Positions 1 to 12,134 of a stretch of 64,000 bases of DNA are shown here, piece by piece. The notes below the pieces were generated by a model that was not told the DNA's origin, did not search any database, and saw nothing but the letters and a program-made list of their open reading frames with translations. Position numbers and translations under genes: made by a program. The DNA comes from Nyssa sinensis. Its lineage: Eukaryota > Streptophyta > Magnoliopsida > Cornales > Nyssaceae. Numbering within the stretch: position 1 is the stretch's first letter; every line of letters starts with the position of its first letter. The stretch covers positions 12,306,387 through 12,370,386 of the forward strand of contig CM018051.1 of assembly GCA_008638375.1 (NCBI GenBank), in the 5' to 3' direction.

Positions 1-2118
1 GAGCAGGTGCGTCACTTGGGGGAAGGTCAGGAGGTGTTACCTCATCATCATCGTCCCGCACCTCGATTTCACCAGGAAGGATTTCAACATCGTTGATCCC
101 AGTCAGATCAAGGTTGGGGTACTTTGTGAGGAGCTTGTCTCTGAAGGTATTATACCCATGCTCGAACAGCTCTCCACCTATCTCCTCAACTTCAGCCTTC
201 ATCTCAGCCTTGGTTTGAGCCTTGGCAGAATCAACTGCGTCTTGGATTTTCTTGAGGGAGGCAAACTGGAAGTCTTCAAACCTCTTTTGGAGGTCTTCCA
301 ACTTCTAAACAAGGGAGTCTCGTTCAGACTCCAGACTAGAAGTCTTCGAACCTCTTTTGGAGGTCTTCTAACTTCTGAGCAAAGGAGTCTCGTTCAGACT
401 CCAGAATAGAGAATGAGTTCACAGCCTCCTTCATCTTCTCCTCGACAGCAGAGGCAGTGGACTGGGTTGTCCCCAGTTGTAGCCTAGCCTCATCCAGTTT
501 GGATTGGAGGTTATCAATTAACTCTAAATTCGTTGAGGGCTCCACAATGGCGGCAAGGCCATGCATAGTCTAAAAATAAATAAAACAGGTCAGAACAAGT
601 AAAACTTCAGAGCATAAAAGAAAAAGAAAAGAAAGACAAGATAAGGGAAAAGGCTCAGAAATTACCCTCAACTAGAAGGTCAGAAGATCTTTGGTGATCT
701 TCTCCGCCTTTAGACCTTTATATTTGATTGGGCCTAAAGCCCAAGACTCATCAAAAGCCTTCTTCGCGGCTAAGTAGCTGGAGTCATCAAGCGTTGCAAT
801 AACAGTAGCAGCAGCGGCCTTTCCCTTCCTCTTTTGCTTGGTCGGTACTTTAGGGGCAGGGATAAGGGTAGGCTCGGGAGCAGGAGGCTCCCTCACATCC
901 TCAGACGGAGTCTAGTCTGGGGAACTAGAAAGAAGTCTCCTCTTCTTCACCTGAAAAGGCGGTTCGGTAGGGAAAAAAGTTGTCCCCACCGTTTTCTTCT
1001 TCTTCCTTGGTGCCCAGTTGGACATCAAGGATTTCTTCAAATTACCAACACTACTTCTTGTCAAGCCGGCCTCCATTAGGTGTTCAAGAAAGAGGACGGC
1101 AGTATGAGCTCGGTTGTTGGTTTGGAAGAGCTTCCAGTATCTATTCTGAAGGTCAACGGTGAAGATTAACCTCTTCTAAGCCCTTTTATCTACATAGAAG
1201 CCACGAAACACAGAGGTCAGACAAACAAAAAATAAATAAAGTAAAAACTGAAGCAAAAACATATCAGGAGGGGATCTCACCCTTAAACCCGATACTTTTC
1301 GGGGGAATGTCGAGGTCTGGCCTTCGAAGTCTTCTAGTTCCTATCCTCCTCCTACAAAGAAGTACTACTTCTTTTATGTCTTGTTAGAAGTAGGTACTGA
1401 GGATAGGGGTCTGAACCCCTTGTCGAAGGACAAATAAAACAAGCCATTCGACCTTAGAAATTTTAGATCCATATTTCTACGGATCAGGTCAAGATCTACC
1501 TCGACGCCATTCAGACACCCTAAAACTATAAATCCTAACAGATGCCTCCAACTGTTGACGTTGAGGTCGGTAGGACAAATGTTAAACCAATTGAAAAATC
1601 CCTTAACTAAGGAGGGAAGGGGGAATCAAAGCCCCATCTAGAACCACTTGAGATAGACACAAATTTTGCCTGGACCGACATCGGAAGAACTAGGGGCTCT
1701 ACAAGTTATGTTTTGAGGGAAGTCGAAAGCAGCCCTCAGGTCACTTAGCATGTCCTGAGTAATGGCGTTTTCTCCTTCCTCTCTTTGGGATGGCCTACCA
1801 GAGGTTTCCCCGCTAAATTCTAGGTTCAACAAGCACATCTACGACTCTAAGCCTCGGACTAGAGGGGGACTCAACTACGGGAAGCCTAACTACTCTATTT
1901 TCGACATCCCCGGAGGAACTACTGCCTATGACATGAATTTGAGATGGCACAATTATCTCAAAAGAGCTTCCAATGCCATAACCTACACCTGACATGGCAT
2001 CGGAGGCCGACATTGTGAAAACAAAAGAAGAGGGAAGAAGAAGAAAAGAATTCAGAGAAAGTAGAATGGTTAAGAACGAGCCAAACCTAAAAATTGATCG
2101 GAGAAAAAAGCTTCTCAC
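1..2118 (-). pseudogene. Broken antisense ORF of a Tat-lineage gypsy element (PF04195-type protein)
   Basis: Minus-strand reading frames broken by stops and frameshifts run from about 2118 down to the window edge. Near 2013 a start reads MSASDAMSG. Around 1640-1430 the translation has the pattern of the 'putative gypsy type transposon' domain (PF04195), including NVNSWRHLLGFIVLGCLNGV. At 896-672 there is a Pro/Lys-rich stretch with KQKRKGK. From 566 to 1 there is a coiled-coil region (SILESERDSFAQKLEDLQ) and then an acidic tail with KYPNLDLTG. That order matches the C-terminal half of these proteins. The gene lies antisense to, and upstream of, a polypurine tract and LTR at 2.43 kb. This is the known place of the extra antisense ORF in Tat/Retand/Grande elements. 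Its function is unknown. It is clearly nonfunctional here and continues beyond the window. Confidence 0.6.
266..405. repeat. 70-bp tandem duplication inside the antisense ORF
   Basis: Two near-identical units begin at 266 (ctggaagtcttcaaa) and 336 (ctagaagtcttcgaa), with a period of 70 bases. The period is not a multiple of three, so the duplication shifts the coiled-coil reading frame. The upstream unit also carries a stop in the ancestral frame. Confidence 0.85.
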
Positions 2119-2447
2119 GGCAGTGATCCCCTCACTCTTTGTTCACTCTATTGTACGGTGGAGCATTTATTTTTTGAAGCAACGAAAATAATGAAGGGAA
2201 AGGCGTACGCATACCCCCTTTTCCTTTTTATAAAGGGTTCATAATGGGGGCCCATCACTCCAAACCGTCGCAGCGGTTGAAGGAATGATGGCCTTGGAAG
2301 CCCAAATGGCAGCAGGCGCAATAAATGTCACATCAACGGTCGTTTGGAAAAATGAAGAGGCAAGACACATGGGCATAGCACGTGACCTTTCAAAAACCCA
2401 CAGCCTCAGTCATGCGGTGTGCTAAACTAAGGCTCGGGGGGAGTAGC
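2119..2447 (+). mobile_element. Tat-type element internal spacer ending in a polypurine tract
   Basis: This noncoding stretch separates the antisense ORF from the LTR. It ends with a purine-rich tract at about 2429-2447 (aaggctcggggggagtag), followed directly by TG. That is the junction expected between a polypurine tract and a 3' LTR on the plus strand. Confidence 0.55.
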
Positions 2448-3380
2448 TGATATGCCACAAAGTAACAGACCAGCCTCCATATGACAAGTGCACATAAAGA
2501 ACAACCAAAGCTCGCCCATCCAGAACAGACTGATATACAGAGCTCAGAGCCTCCTTGATTGGAATCCCATACCACCCCTGGTCTTCCAACTTCAAAGCAG
2601 AAAATACTAAGCACACGCATAAAGGGGTCTTGAGCTGATCACCGCCTCAGATGCCCTACCAACCTAAGGATAAGGAAATAGTGCGCAACAGGGAAACTGC
2701 CATTCTTAGATATCGTTCACTTCCTATTCTTATGGAGCGCAGAGATTAACATGGTAACTGCCATTATCGGATAGCAATCAAATCCCTATTATTACGACTC
2801 CAAATCCTACTCAACTTGGGATGATCCGCAGCCTATAAATTGAACCCTAAGGTGCGCCTTTCAATTATGCTTTCTGAATTACCTTCAATTACAGTCTTTT
2901 CATTCCAGTTTATTAACTTTATCATCAAAAAGGCTACCACCGGATCCAACCCGGTGGCCCTTTGATCTTTTTCTTTGAGTGTTTGACAGGCAACGAAGAG
3001 CGGAGCCGTACTGATCAGAAAATGCAGCATCATCAAGCATAAAATAACCTCCTTCCTTCCCCTTTCCTCTCCTTTCTTTTCAAGTCCCCCGATCCAAGCG
3101 GAGTATAAGTGTATTGAGGATCTAATACACATCTTTCTTATGTGATATTCTCTCTACAACCTCCTCTTTTTTCTATATTATTTTTTATATCTATCTTTCA
3201 TTTGCCTGCATTATTTTAGGCAATTTGAGAAATGTTAGTTCACTCATTCTCCCCACGCACGCGAGTCTTCAGAAGACCTGCTGAGAGCATCATGAGTTGT
3301 ATCTTGGAGTTGTTGTAACCGTTTCCACCCTTCACGTAGGGAAGCATTAGTATTTTAGGACAGTGTTACTGCGCCTCACA
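2448..3380 (+). repeat. 3' LTR of the Tat-type gypsy element
   Basis: The LTR begins with TGATATGCC right after the polypurine tract. A plus-strand TATA box (cctataaattg, about 2833-2843) fits an internal U3 promoter. The end is placed at the CACA near 3380 by its TG...CA form and is uncertain by about 150 bp, because the 5' LTR lies outside the window and no target duplication can be checked. Confidence 0.5.
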
Positions 3381-3834
3381 AGCAAACTCTCTCCAATATA
3401 ATATCTTCAATTTATATATATAATATACAATTTAATTTGTTCATGCTTATATTCTATTAATTCATATTTAATTATATAATACTTTATTGATGCATGTTAA
3501 TTTTATAAATCTAATGTAGAAGATCTAAATTTTTCAACACGATTTGCTTAGTGAAACAAGTCTATATAGAGGAAATTAAGGTGTCATGTTCTTTATCAAT
3601 GATAAGAAAACAATATGTCAAAATGGGTATATTGATTATTCTTTAAATTGGGTTGAAATGTTGCAGGGAAAGATAGTTTTTTACTTCAGGCAAGTTCCCA
3701 AAAGAGGATATCGCATATATGACTTTTTAGTTCAAATCTAACAACTCAATAGTGATGAATTGATTTTACGCAAGCTGTAAATTTGTAATGTTCTTCATAA
3801 ATGTATTTTCAAAGTCATCATTTATAGTGTGTTT
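3381..3834. other. AT-rich intergenic DNA
   Basis: I see no gene or structured repeat. A TTA at 3832-3834 is the left target duplication of the next MITE. Confidence 0.7.
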
Positions 3835-4303
3835 GGATAAGTTGGAAGGAAAAGAAATGAGAAGAGGATATTAGTTATAAGAAAGAGGAGTGGAGGAGGG
3901 GAGGTGAGGAGGAGAGAGGAAAATCATTCTTTCATGTTTAGATAACTAATGAGGGGAGGGAAGAGACTTGGTGTAATCCTTTCATCTTGTTCGGGAATGA
4001 TAGAACAACAAAAATAAAAGAAAGGGTTTGATATTAATTTGTTATTATATCCTAACAAAGATGTCAATTTTTATTTTTACCTCTATAATTTTAATAGGAT
4101 TATTGGTATTACAAAAAAAAAAACATTATAGATTGTCTCATCTCCCTCTATTTCCATCTATTTTTGGATGGATTGTAAAATGGGTCAAATAAGTGTTAGA
4201 ACTCTTCCTCTTCCTTATTTGTCCTTCCTAAATTTTAAACCAAACATAAAATAAACTCACATTCCTTCCCTTTCTTTTCAGCTTCTTCCATTCAAACGGA
4301 CTG
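3835..4303 (+). mobile_element. 469-bp PIF/Harbinger-like MITE (copy A)
   Basis: The element runs from TAGTGTGTTTGGAT to CAAACGGACTG. Its ends form imperfect inverted repeats (TAGTGTGTTTGGAT against CAGTCCGTTTGAAT) and it is flanked by TTA at 3832-3834 and 4304-4306. The interior is rich in A/G in the left half and C/T in the right half. The same family recurs at 45466-45935 in the opposite orientation with almost the same length and the same TTA flanks. A 3-bp TTA duplication suggests the PIF/Harbinger superfamily. There is no coding capacity. Confidence 0.65.
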
Positions 4304-4914
4304 TTAAAATTATCATTGATGGTGGAAGACATTGTTTATGAAGCTTAAGGAGCTTTTATCAAAGGAACAACAATTATTAGTAATTTTCTCATTTTCTAAG
4401 GCATCCTTTGAAACTATCCCAAGTCTTTTATCTCTCTTAGATAAATGACACTTTCAGAGTACTAGATATCTGTCATTGTAAGTCTAAAAAAGATTAGATG
4501 TATGCAGTTTTACTTTTCTAAACAAAAAGACTATTTTTATGACTCAAACCTTTGACTTTCAAATCACGTTAGAGCAACTTTTATTATTGTATCCTAAAAA
4601 TTAACATAAGAGAAGCTAATGACGTGGTAAGTTAGAAATTCTCAAACTATATACTCTGAATTTTCTTTTATAGTGTTACATTGGATTAAGGAATGTATTT
4701 TCTCCCATTCTACAGTGACAGCCAATAGGAGATTAAAAGGATTTTCTTTTTCTTTTTTGGGCAAGCAAAAAAAAAGCAATTTCTTTTATTAACTAAAGAG
4801 CTTAGACAAGAGGAGCATATAACCCTTTATTAATTTGAACTAATTTGGGACTACCTATCTTGAAAATTAAAAGTTTTGACTGAAAGTAGCAATTTTTAGT
4901 TCCACCGAAGTGCA
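4304..4914. other. AT-rich intergenic DNA
   Basis: I recognised no gene, tandem array or element termini. Confidence 0.6.
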
Positions 4915-5070
4915 AAATGTTGACTTTGCAGATGACTTAATGTTATTTATTTTTTTTAAAAGTGACAGTGAGTCCATCAGAGCCATCAATAGCTTCTTAT
5001 AAGACTCATTTTAGCTTTTAGGGGTTTCTTCTATTAACTCTAGCAAAAGTCAGTGGACTATACTAAGACA
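4915..5070 (+). pseudogene. LINE reverse transcriptase fragment
   Basis: Translation from 4922 reads DFADDLMLF and then KSDSESIRAINSFL before a stop. FADDLMLF is the catalytic YADD-like box of plant L1-type LINE reverse transcriptases, and the following residues fit the next conserved segment. The rest is too decayed to follow. It is a scrap of a dead retroposon. Confidence 0.55.
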
Positions 5071-7054
5071 AACTTTTATGAAACTTATTTACAGCTATTG
5101 CTACAAAGGCAAATAGTCTTTGGGTAAATTAGATTCATAAGATACAGGTTGATAGGTAAAATCATTGGAAGGTGCCAGCGAAGGTTAGCTGGTAATATTT
5201 TTGGGAAACTAAATTCACAAACATATATAAGAATAACTTCTTTATGTATTGATTTGAATGCAAAAGTTGCTAGCATATCAGAGAAGCTCAGTGGAATCTC
5301 CCTAAATCAAGCTTGGGGTTCTTCATGAAGTTTGGGACAACATCTACATCTATGATTTAGATCATTTTTATGTCCAAAATGAAATCTCTTTATATGGCAT
5401 TGGAAAGTACTGTACCATAGTTGGTTCACCAGACGTACCAGTCAGAAGTGTTTTTACTGTGCGTGTTAATTATTTTAGCCTGAAAGCAACGTCTACAGAC
5501 CAGTAATCACCATTACAAGGGAAGAATTTTCTTTAAGGACATTGTATTAAAAACAAGCTTTGATCTCTGTATTCTTCTATTTCTGCAATTTTGTAAGTTT
5601 GTTTTATAGTTATAGATACTGTTTTGTTTACTGCATTCTTGTATTATAAAAAGTTCTATTTTAGATTTCTGGTTTTGTTTTCAATAATTTTATATAGATT
5701 CTATTTCAAAAACTCTTTTTCTATTTTTCAAAATAGTTCCTGCATTTATAAAATAAACATTGTTTCTAAATATTGCAACTAACAGTATCTCCTCCCCCTC
5801 GCAAATGAGGGGTTGAGGCTTCAACTTCTAATTGGGATATATGGGTGTGTTTGTGTCTTACCTATCCAAATAAATAAATAAATAAATAAATATATATATA
5901 TATATATATATCAATAAAGCACACATCCTAATCGAAAAATATTTTCTTACCTTTGATTTTGAAAAAAATAACGAACCCTAAGAGGATGGGGTTTCTAATT
6001 TGGGTGGCCAATGTGATCTCATTTCTTTCCAAATACTTATTTTAATCGTCTCATAGATATCGTGATGATTAAACTCAAAACATTTATAGGTTAGAAATGG
6101 TGGTCCCACTTTTCACTCAATTGGAGTAAGTTTGACTCCCCTTCTCATGTCATTGTATAAAAAAAAAAAAAAGAATTTTTTTACATACAAATCATGAAAG
6201 CTCTAAATATAAAATAAAAGAAGAAACACCGAGAAGGGATAGAAATTGAAAGTATGCAATAAAATTAAAATAGAAGGGATGATAATACCACCTTCTTAAA
6301 ATTAACAAGAAAATTTTCCTTCTCTTTTTCTCTTTCTTCCCTTCCAAACAAGGCTTTTTAAATATGAAGAGAGAGATTATTTTGAGACTGATGGAGTAGA
6401 ATGAGAGAGTAAGGACCCTTGTTGATGCCCGCAATAAGGAAAGGGGATCCCCTATTTATAAATGCTTTTAGATTAATGGTTATATCAGTGACGAATCTAA
6501 ACATACAAAAGTTAAGTGTATATATGAAGTTATGAACCTTCATAAAGAAATTGAATACTAATGTTTCATTTATGTTGTTGTTGGGTTCGTAATCACAACG
6601 GAAGATATTTTAAAAATCTATTTGGATCTTTTTCTTTACATAAATCATACAATCATGAAAAAAGGAGTTAGAATCAACATATTCTTGATAATCTTGATTA
6701 TTGAAGAAGCCTTCTTGAAGAGATTGATACAATCTTCTTTCTCTTACTCCTCTAGGACTTTTCCTGTTTTTCTTCTATGCAAGCCGTACACTGGAGAGGA
6801 AAGTGGGCTACTCTTTTACTCTCTTGCAGGAAAATAATATATTAGCTTATGTACGGCTATCCCCTTTATATCTCATATTTATAGGGGTTTGCAAAATTAG
6901 GGCAAAATGAGGGATATAGGGTCCTACCAAATTAGCTATAATTAGTCAATTAGTTTTTAATTAATTCTAATTAAGTCCACTAAATAATTAAAACTACACT
7001 CTAATTTGGTGAAATCGAGAAAAACTCAAAATCACTAAACATATACAGTGGACG
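5071..7054. other. AT-rich intergenic DNA with microsatellite and possible LTR remnant
   Basis: A compound (AAAT)n/(AT)n microsatellite lies at about 5868-5911. The stretch 6580-7050 starts with TGTTGGGTTCGTAATCAC and has the AT-rich look of an old copia LTR, but no matching second copy or target duplication was found, so this is only a suggestion. Short reading frames here have no recognisable product. Confidence 0.4.
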
Positions 7055-10000
7055 TGTAACACCTCGATCCGGTTATCGAGAATTTAGTCACTAATTAAAT
7101 ATTAAAGACTTTAAGAAGCAAAATAATGCTTATGAAAAGTTAAATCGAGACAATAAAGACTACAAAAACTAATAAGATTTTGATTAATGAGAATCGACAC
7201 ATGAAGAAAATCAATAAATAATACAAGTATATGAGGAAGAAATAAAATTAATGCCATAAGAAAAATGGGATTAAGTGCAAAAGCCTAGCTAAAGGCAAAA
7301 AAAAATAGGCCAAAAGTGGTTGCCCAAGGTCTTAAACCCAAGACCAATAAAATGGGAAATAACTTATACCAAAAAAATTAACCAACTGGGTTACAGCACT
7401 TTTATGCTATATATCTCACAATATATATATATAGATATAACCTATATAAATTTACAAGTCTGCATGTTCAAAAGATAAGGTGTCAACACCTTTTTAGACC
7501 CTCACATTAGCCAATAAAGATTCATGCAACAGCTTAATCATATATATATATATTGTGTAAAACAGACTTGTCTGTGCATGTATACGTAAGTGTGTGTGTC
7601 TAGAGAGATAGAGAGAGAAAGAATAAGAAGAAGGAAGGAAGGAAGGAAGCTCAGTCTTACATGGCTGTCTGAAGTCAAGACACAAAGGGTTTAGAGGATT
7701 CAGAAGCAAACCTAGAAAAGAGAGAGCACTGCCATTAGGAGGTAAAACTCTAAAACCCTAACTTTCTATAAGAAATCCTATGTGTATGAGTTGTTTAATG
7801 AAAAAGAAAGGCATGCATGTGTTTAGTATGATGAGTGGATGAAAATTTGAGAAAAATGGCATGGTTTAGGCTTAAGAAACCCTAAGACTCGCCATGGCCG
7901 AACCTAGGAAGAATTGGGTCATGAGAGAAACTTGTGTAAAACTTAAAGATGTTTGCATGGCTCAAAAGAGCATGACATTTGGAGTGTCTTGCAATTTGTA
8001 TCATCAAAAATGGTTGAGAAACAATGAATTACAGTTAAGGGAGATAATCATAGGAAATCAATTTTCACCTTTGTTTTCTTGGTTTTAAGAACGAGGATTG
8101 GTTCCCCAAGCTTCTAGAAATCGAATAAGGGTTAAACGGGTTCAAAAGGGTGAATGAAATGTGTCGAAATAAGAAAATAGCCACTCGTCGAAAAGTCGAG
8201 CGCTCGTTGGAGGCCAACTGTAACATCCTATTTTGAGGCTATAACTCATTCAAATGAAGAAACCCCTACTGGAATTGGAATCCTCATGAGAAAAGGGGTC
8301 GAACCCCGTTGATCTATCACCAGAAAGTGGTTGGCGATGGTCGCCGGCGCCGGAAAAGGCGACCGGAACCCTTACCAAAGACTTGGGGAAGAAGACATTG
8401 TGCGAGTCGGGTCTCGAGCTAGATCTCGGGTCGGGTCTTGACCCACTATTTAATTAGATTTGGTTTTAAACTGAAACGACGTCGTTTTGATCCAAAGAAT
8501 TAAAAAATATAAAACTAGGGCTAACATCAGCATGACACAATGAACTAGATTGAACCGGTTGGTTTAGCACTGTATGGGACCGGTTCACTTAGAACCTAAC
8601 TAAACCAATGGCTTTTATTTAAATTATTTTCAGAAATTATATTTTGGCCCCCACTAGTTTCGGTTAATTATAATTTGACCCCAGAATTCTTTGTTAATTA
8701 TAAAATAAGCTCACCAGTTTCGATTAATTATGAATTGGCCCAGGAAATTAATTAAATATTAATTTTAAATCTTTTTAATTATGAGAAAAATTACCAAAAT
8801 ACCTTTAGGCCAAAAATAGGTCAAATGAATCCCAATTAAAATAAAAGAATAGTGTAACCCAATATTTTTGGGCATTCCGGACTCAACAAAGAAGTCTGAT
8901 TTATGAAATTAAATCCCAAAAAATATGAACGGACAAACTAAAATAATTTCAAATATGTCCTAATAATTAATTAAGTGACTAATTGAACTCCGATGACTAC
9001 AAAAATACATACTTTAACATTTTGGAACATTCTGGACCCAATGGTGGGATCCGTTTTGTGAAACGAAATTCCAAAGATATAGACACGTGAAAGGTCAAAT
9101 TTACCATTTTACCCTTAATGATGGCCGAAGCCAATTAAATATAAAAAGTAGCATATCTTGACTATTTTGAACATTCCGAACTCAATGGTGAGGTCTGTTT
9201 AGTCCAAATAAATTCTGAAAAATATGAAACAACAATGAGATAATATCCATTACGTCTCAAGTATTAATTTAGCTATAAAATGAATTCAGAAAAAGGTGCG
9301 GGACCTAACTTAAAGTCCGAGGCTACTAGACCAACGAATAAAATTCGTTAAGGAAAATTTAGTTACAAATTAATAAATGGCCGATAGTAATGCCTCAATT
9401 ATGTTCTAATACGAAGTTATGTGCATTTGACTTATAGAGCTAGGAACTAAAGACAAGGGAAATGAGATTAAGGAAACGAACTGAAAATTTGAGGTGAGTA
9501 ATCTTGTGCCTTGAAGCAGTGATATTTTACCTTATATCTGAAAGATACTTGATTTATTTTGTGAGTAATCCGATATCTTGAATCAGTGATATTTTATCCC
9601 TTATTTAAAAAATGCTTAAGTGTTTTATCTCCATTTGAAAAATGCTAAATTATTTTGTAAGTAATCAAGTATCTTGAACCACTGGATTTCACATCCTGTT
9701 TTCAAATATCTATCTTATGAATTTCTATATCTGTTCAAATGTCTACTTGCACTTTAAGAAATATTTGAGAATTATGATCTTCATGATTATATTTTGAAAT
9801 GACATTCATGTGTACTGATTTAAAAAATTTTTGTAAACCATGGCACCCCTTTAATGAGAAAAATGATTTGTGTGAACCAATTCGACTATGCAACCCGAAT
9901 CATATTTGTTTTGATCCGATCGTGTGTCTGTGTGAGACGTACCCATATGGCGCTCCAACTTTTGTAATGAGACCTACCCACATGGTGCTCTAACTCAATG

Positions 10001-10305
10001 TGTAATTCCATTCTTATGTCTATCCGAAGCCTATCCATATGGCGCTCTGACTCTTGATGAGACTTACCCATATGGCACTCTGAGTCGATTCTTGTGTCTG
10101 TCCGAGGCCTACTCATGTGACGCTCCAACTCTTGATGATACTTACCCACATGGTGCTCTGACTCGATTTTTGTGTCTACATAAGGTTTACCCATGTGGTG
10201 CTCCGACTCTTGATGAGACTTACCCACATGGTGCTCTGACTCGTTGTGGAATTCATATTTGAGACTTACCTAAGTGGTGCTCCAACTCTTGATGAGACTT
10301 ACAGC
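7055..10305 (+). mobile_element. Degenerate LTR-like block of a probable gypsy element
   Basis: The block opens with TGTAACACCTCGATCC, a start typical of long LTRs of plant chromoviruses. It then holds three diverged copies of a motif of about 70 bp beginning CATTCCGGACTCAA (8873, 9028, 9172). Three copies of a GTGAGTAATC...CTTGAA...CAGTGATATTTTA motif lie near 9494, 9560 and 9658, and a 78-bp array lies at its end. No gag or pol frame is present. Reading this as one long LTR or a solo LTR is inference, and the right boundary is not fixed. Confidence 0.4.
9927..10305. repeat. 78-bp tandem array with CATATGG-type half units
   Basis: The phrase acttacccacatggtgctct recurs with period 78 at 10062, 10140 and 10218, with a partial unit near 10297. 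More diverged units lie at 9937 and 9972. Each period contains two half-units, both with a 'taccca(c/t)atgg(t/c)gctc' core. Because 78 is a multiple of three, a spurious 113-codon minus-strand frame stays open across it. Confidence 0.8.
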
Positions 10306-10695
10306 GAATAGTGAATATAAGAATCACGTTTATAGTGATCCAGTTCAGTGTATTCCAAATATACTAATACAATAACCCAAAGTCCATTGCTCTAGTAGTT
10401 GAGATAAATCACCCTATCGCATAGAGGTCAAGTATATTACAGTCTTATAGACAAGATATCCAATCTCATCAATGACTGCGAACAATTCTAGAATTGTTTG
10501 ATCCTAAGTTCATATATCTTGTACATAAATCTCATTTATATACATCAACTATTTCTAATAATAATTCAATGATAACCATCTCATAGTATAAAATAATAAC
10601 ATCCACATGTATAATAATATGAAACTTAATAATAATAAATCAAATTTATTAAATAATAACAAAATGTCTTGAATGTGAAAACATACATCCTAACA
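10306..10695 (-). mobile_element. Solo-LTR-like copia fragment
   Basis: Read on the minus strand from 10695, the sequence starts TGTTAGGATGTATG, a common copia LTR start, followed by AT-rich sequence with a TATATAAATGAG box near 10540. It appears to abut the 78-bp array. No second LTR, primer site or target duplication was found, so it may be a truncated LTR. Confidence 0.4.
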
Positions 10696-10877
10696 GTTAC
10701 ACAAGATGTGCTTAAAAGCATCACTTGGGAAAATCATATCAAAGTTGTAGTAACAACTGAATCTCTTTAACTTTGTTATCCACCAGGATTTAAAGGCTGT
10801 CTTTTTGGCAACTGACATTATATTTGAGATTAGTTTAAGGAGGATTACAATGGCCATAGGCTCAACTAATACGAGAG
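10696..10877. other. Intergenic DNA
   Basis: Nothing recognisable. Confidence 0.6.
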
Positions 10878-11382
10878 TAGGAATGGCAATGGCGTAGGTT
10901 TGGGATTGGGAATTCTTTCTCCAATTTTGTATTGTGAAAAAAAGTTTTCCTCAAATTCATTTAAATTCAGTAATAGGCAAGGTTGAATCGCATCAAGATT
11001 TTTATTTTTAAATTTTTATTTATTTATTTATTTTATTAATTTAATTATAATTAACATATTTTAAACAACATGTTATATGTGTTAAAATAAAAAAAATATG
11101 CATATCAATAGAGAATTAAGATGACGCTATTTTCTTTTTCAAACATATAACTCAATCAGGTTAGTATAAATTTTTAATGAGTGACTAAAAAATATCATTT
11201 TAAACATTTATTAAGTGACACGAAACTCTTTTATTATTTTTACTATATATAATTGGAGCAGAGCGGAATTGGATGCCTTCGCTCCAAACCCTAATAGGGT
11301 GGACAAAACTTTCTCCAAACCCATCTCATTAAGAATGGAGTATGACGGATTCCTAGCGAAGCAAATTAAATTACCATTCCTA
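10878..11382. mobile_element. Possible 505-bp MITE
   Basis: The ends TAGGAATGGCAAT (10878) and, read inverted, TAGGAATGGTAAT (ending 11382) form a 13-bp inverted repeat with one mismatch. The interior is AT-rich and noncoding. I did not find a convincing target duplication. Confidence 0.4.
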
Positions 11383-11679
11383 TGCCAAATATATTGCTTT
11401 TTCTACCAATATTTTTTAAAATGATAATGAAAAATCGGTAAATTTATTATTTTTTATTTTTTATGATCATCAGTTGCCCGCAAAATTGAGCTTCTAGTCC
11501 AAATTTATTAGGCCCTTTTTTTTTTTTGAGGGGGGATTGGGGGAGGGCGCATTTTAAGTTTTGTTACGTGGATCCATCAAAGCGTGATAAGTGTTTTTTA
11601 AAAATAAAAAATTTTGTTAAAAAATATTAGTAGGAATTTAACACAATTGATCCTTGCAATTGACTAACACCTGCTACAA
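11383..11679. other. AT-rich intergenic DNA
   Basis: Homopolymer-rich sequence without a gene. Confidence 0.6.
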
Positions 11680-12095
11680 TTGACGGAGGTGGAAAGAAAG
11701 AAGAAAAAATGAGATAGAAAGAAGAGTTTATTTCATACTTAGTTTGAAAATAGTAAAGAAAAGGAAATGAGGGGGAAAAAGTGTCTCTTAACTTCCATTT
11801 AATTCATTTTTTTCATTCTTTTAAAAGTAGAATGAGACATAAGGAGATGAATAGAGTGTTATAATTACCCCTTTTTTTTTTACTTTTTTTTTAAAAAAAA
11901 AATTCTAATTTACTCTTTCTACTCGTATAATAAAATATTTTCTTTCTTTTTTTTCTCTCTCTTCTATCTTTTTTGAAAAGATGGTAGGACTCATTTATTA
12001 TTCAAGCATGATGGAAAGATTATATTGTTCTCTCATTTCTTCATAATTAATGTTATCATTTTGTCTCATTCTCCTTTTACTTATCTAATCATATT
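11680..12095 (-). mobile_element. Degenerate MITE, copy B of the 470-bp family
   Basis: The left half (gtggaaagaaagaag...gagtttatttcatac) resembles the left half of the element at 45466. The right half has the C/T-rich complement. Terminal sequences are eroded, so the limits are approximate. Confidence 0.4.
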
Positions 12096-12134
12096 GTAAT
12101 TATTTTTAAAAATAAATAAATCAGGACTTACTAA

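Noticed and set aside
9886..10227. 113-codon minus-strand frame with repeating His/Met/Gly pattern
   Set aside because: It is open only because the 78-bp tandem period is a multiple of three. No homology or start context supports a protein.
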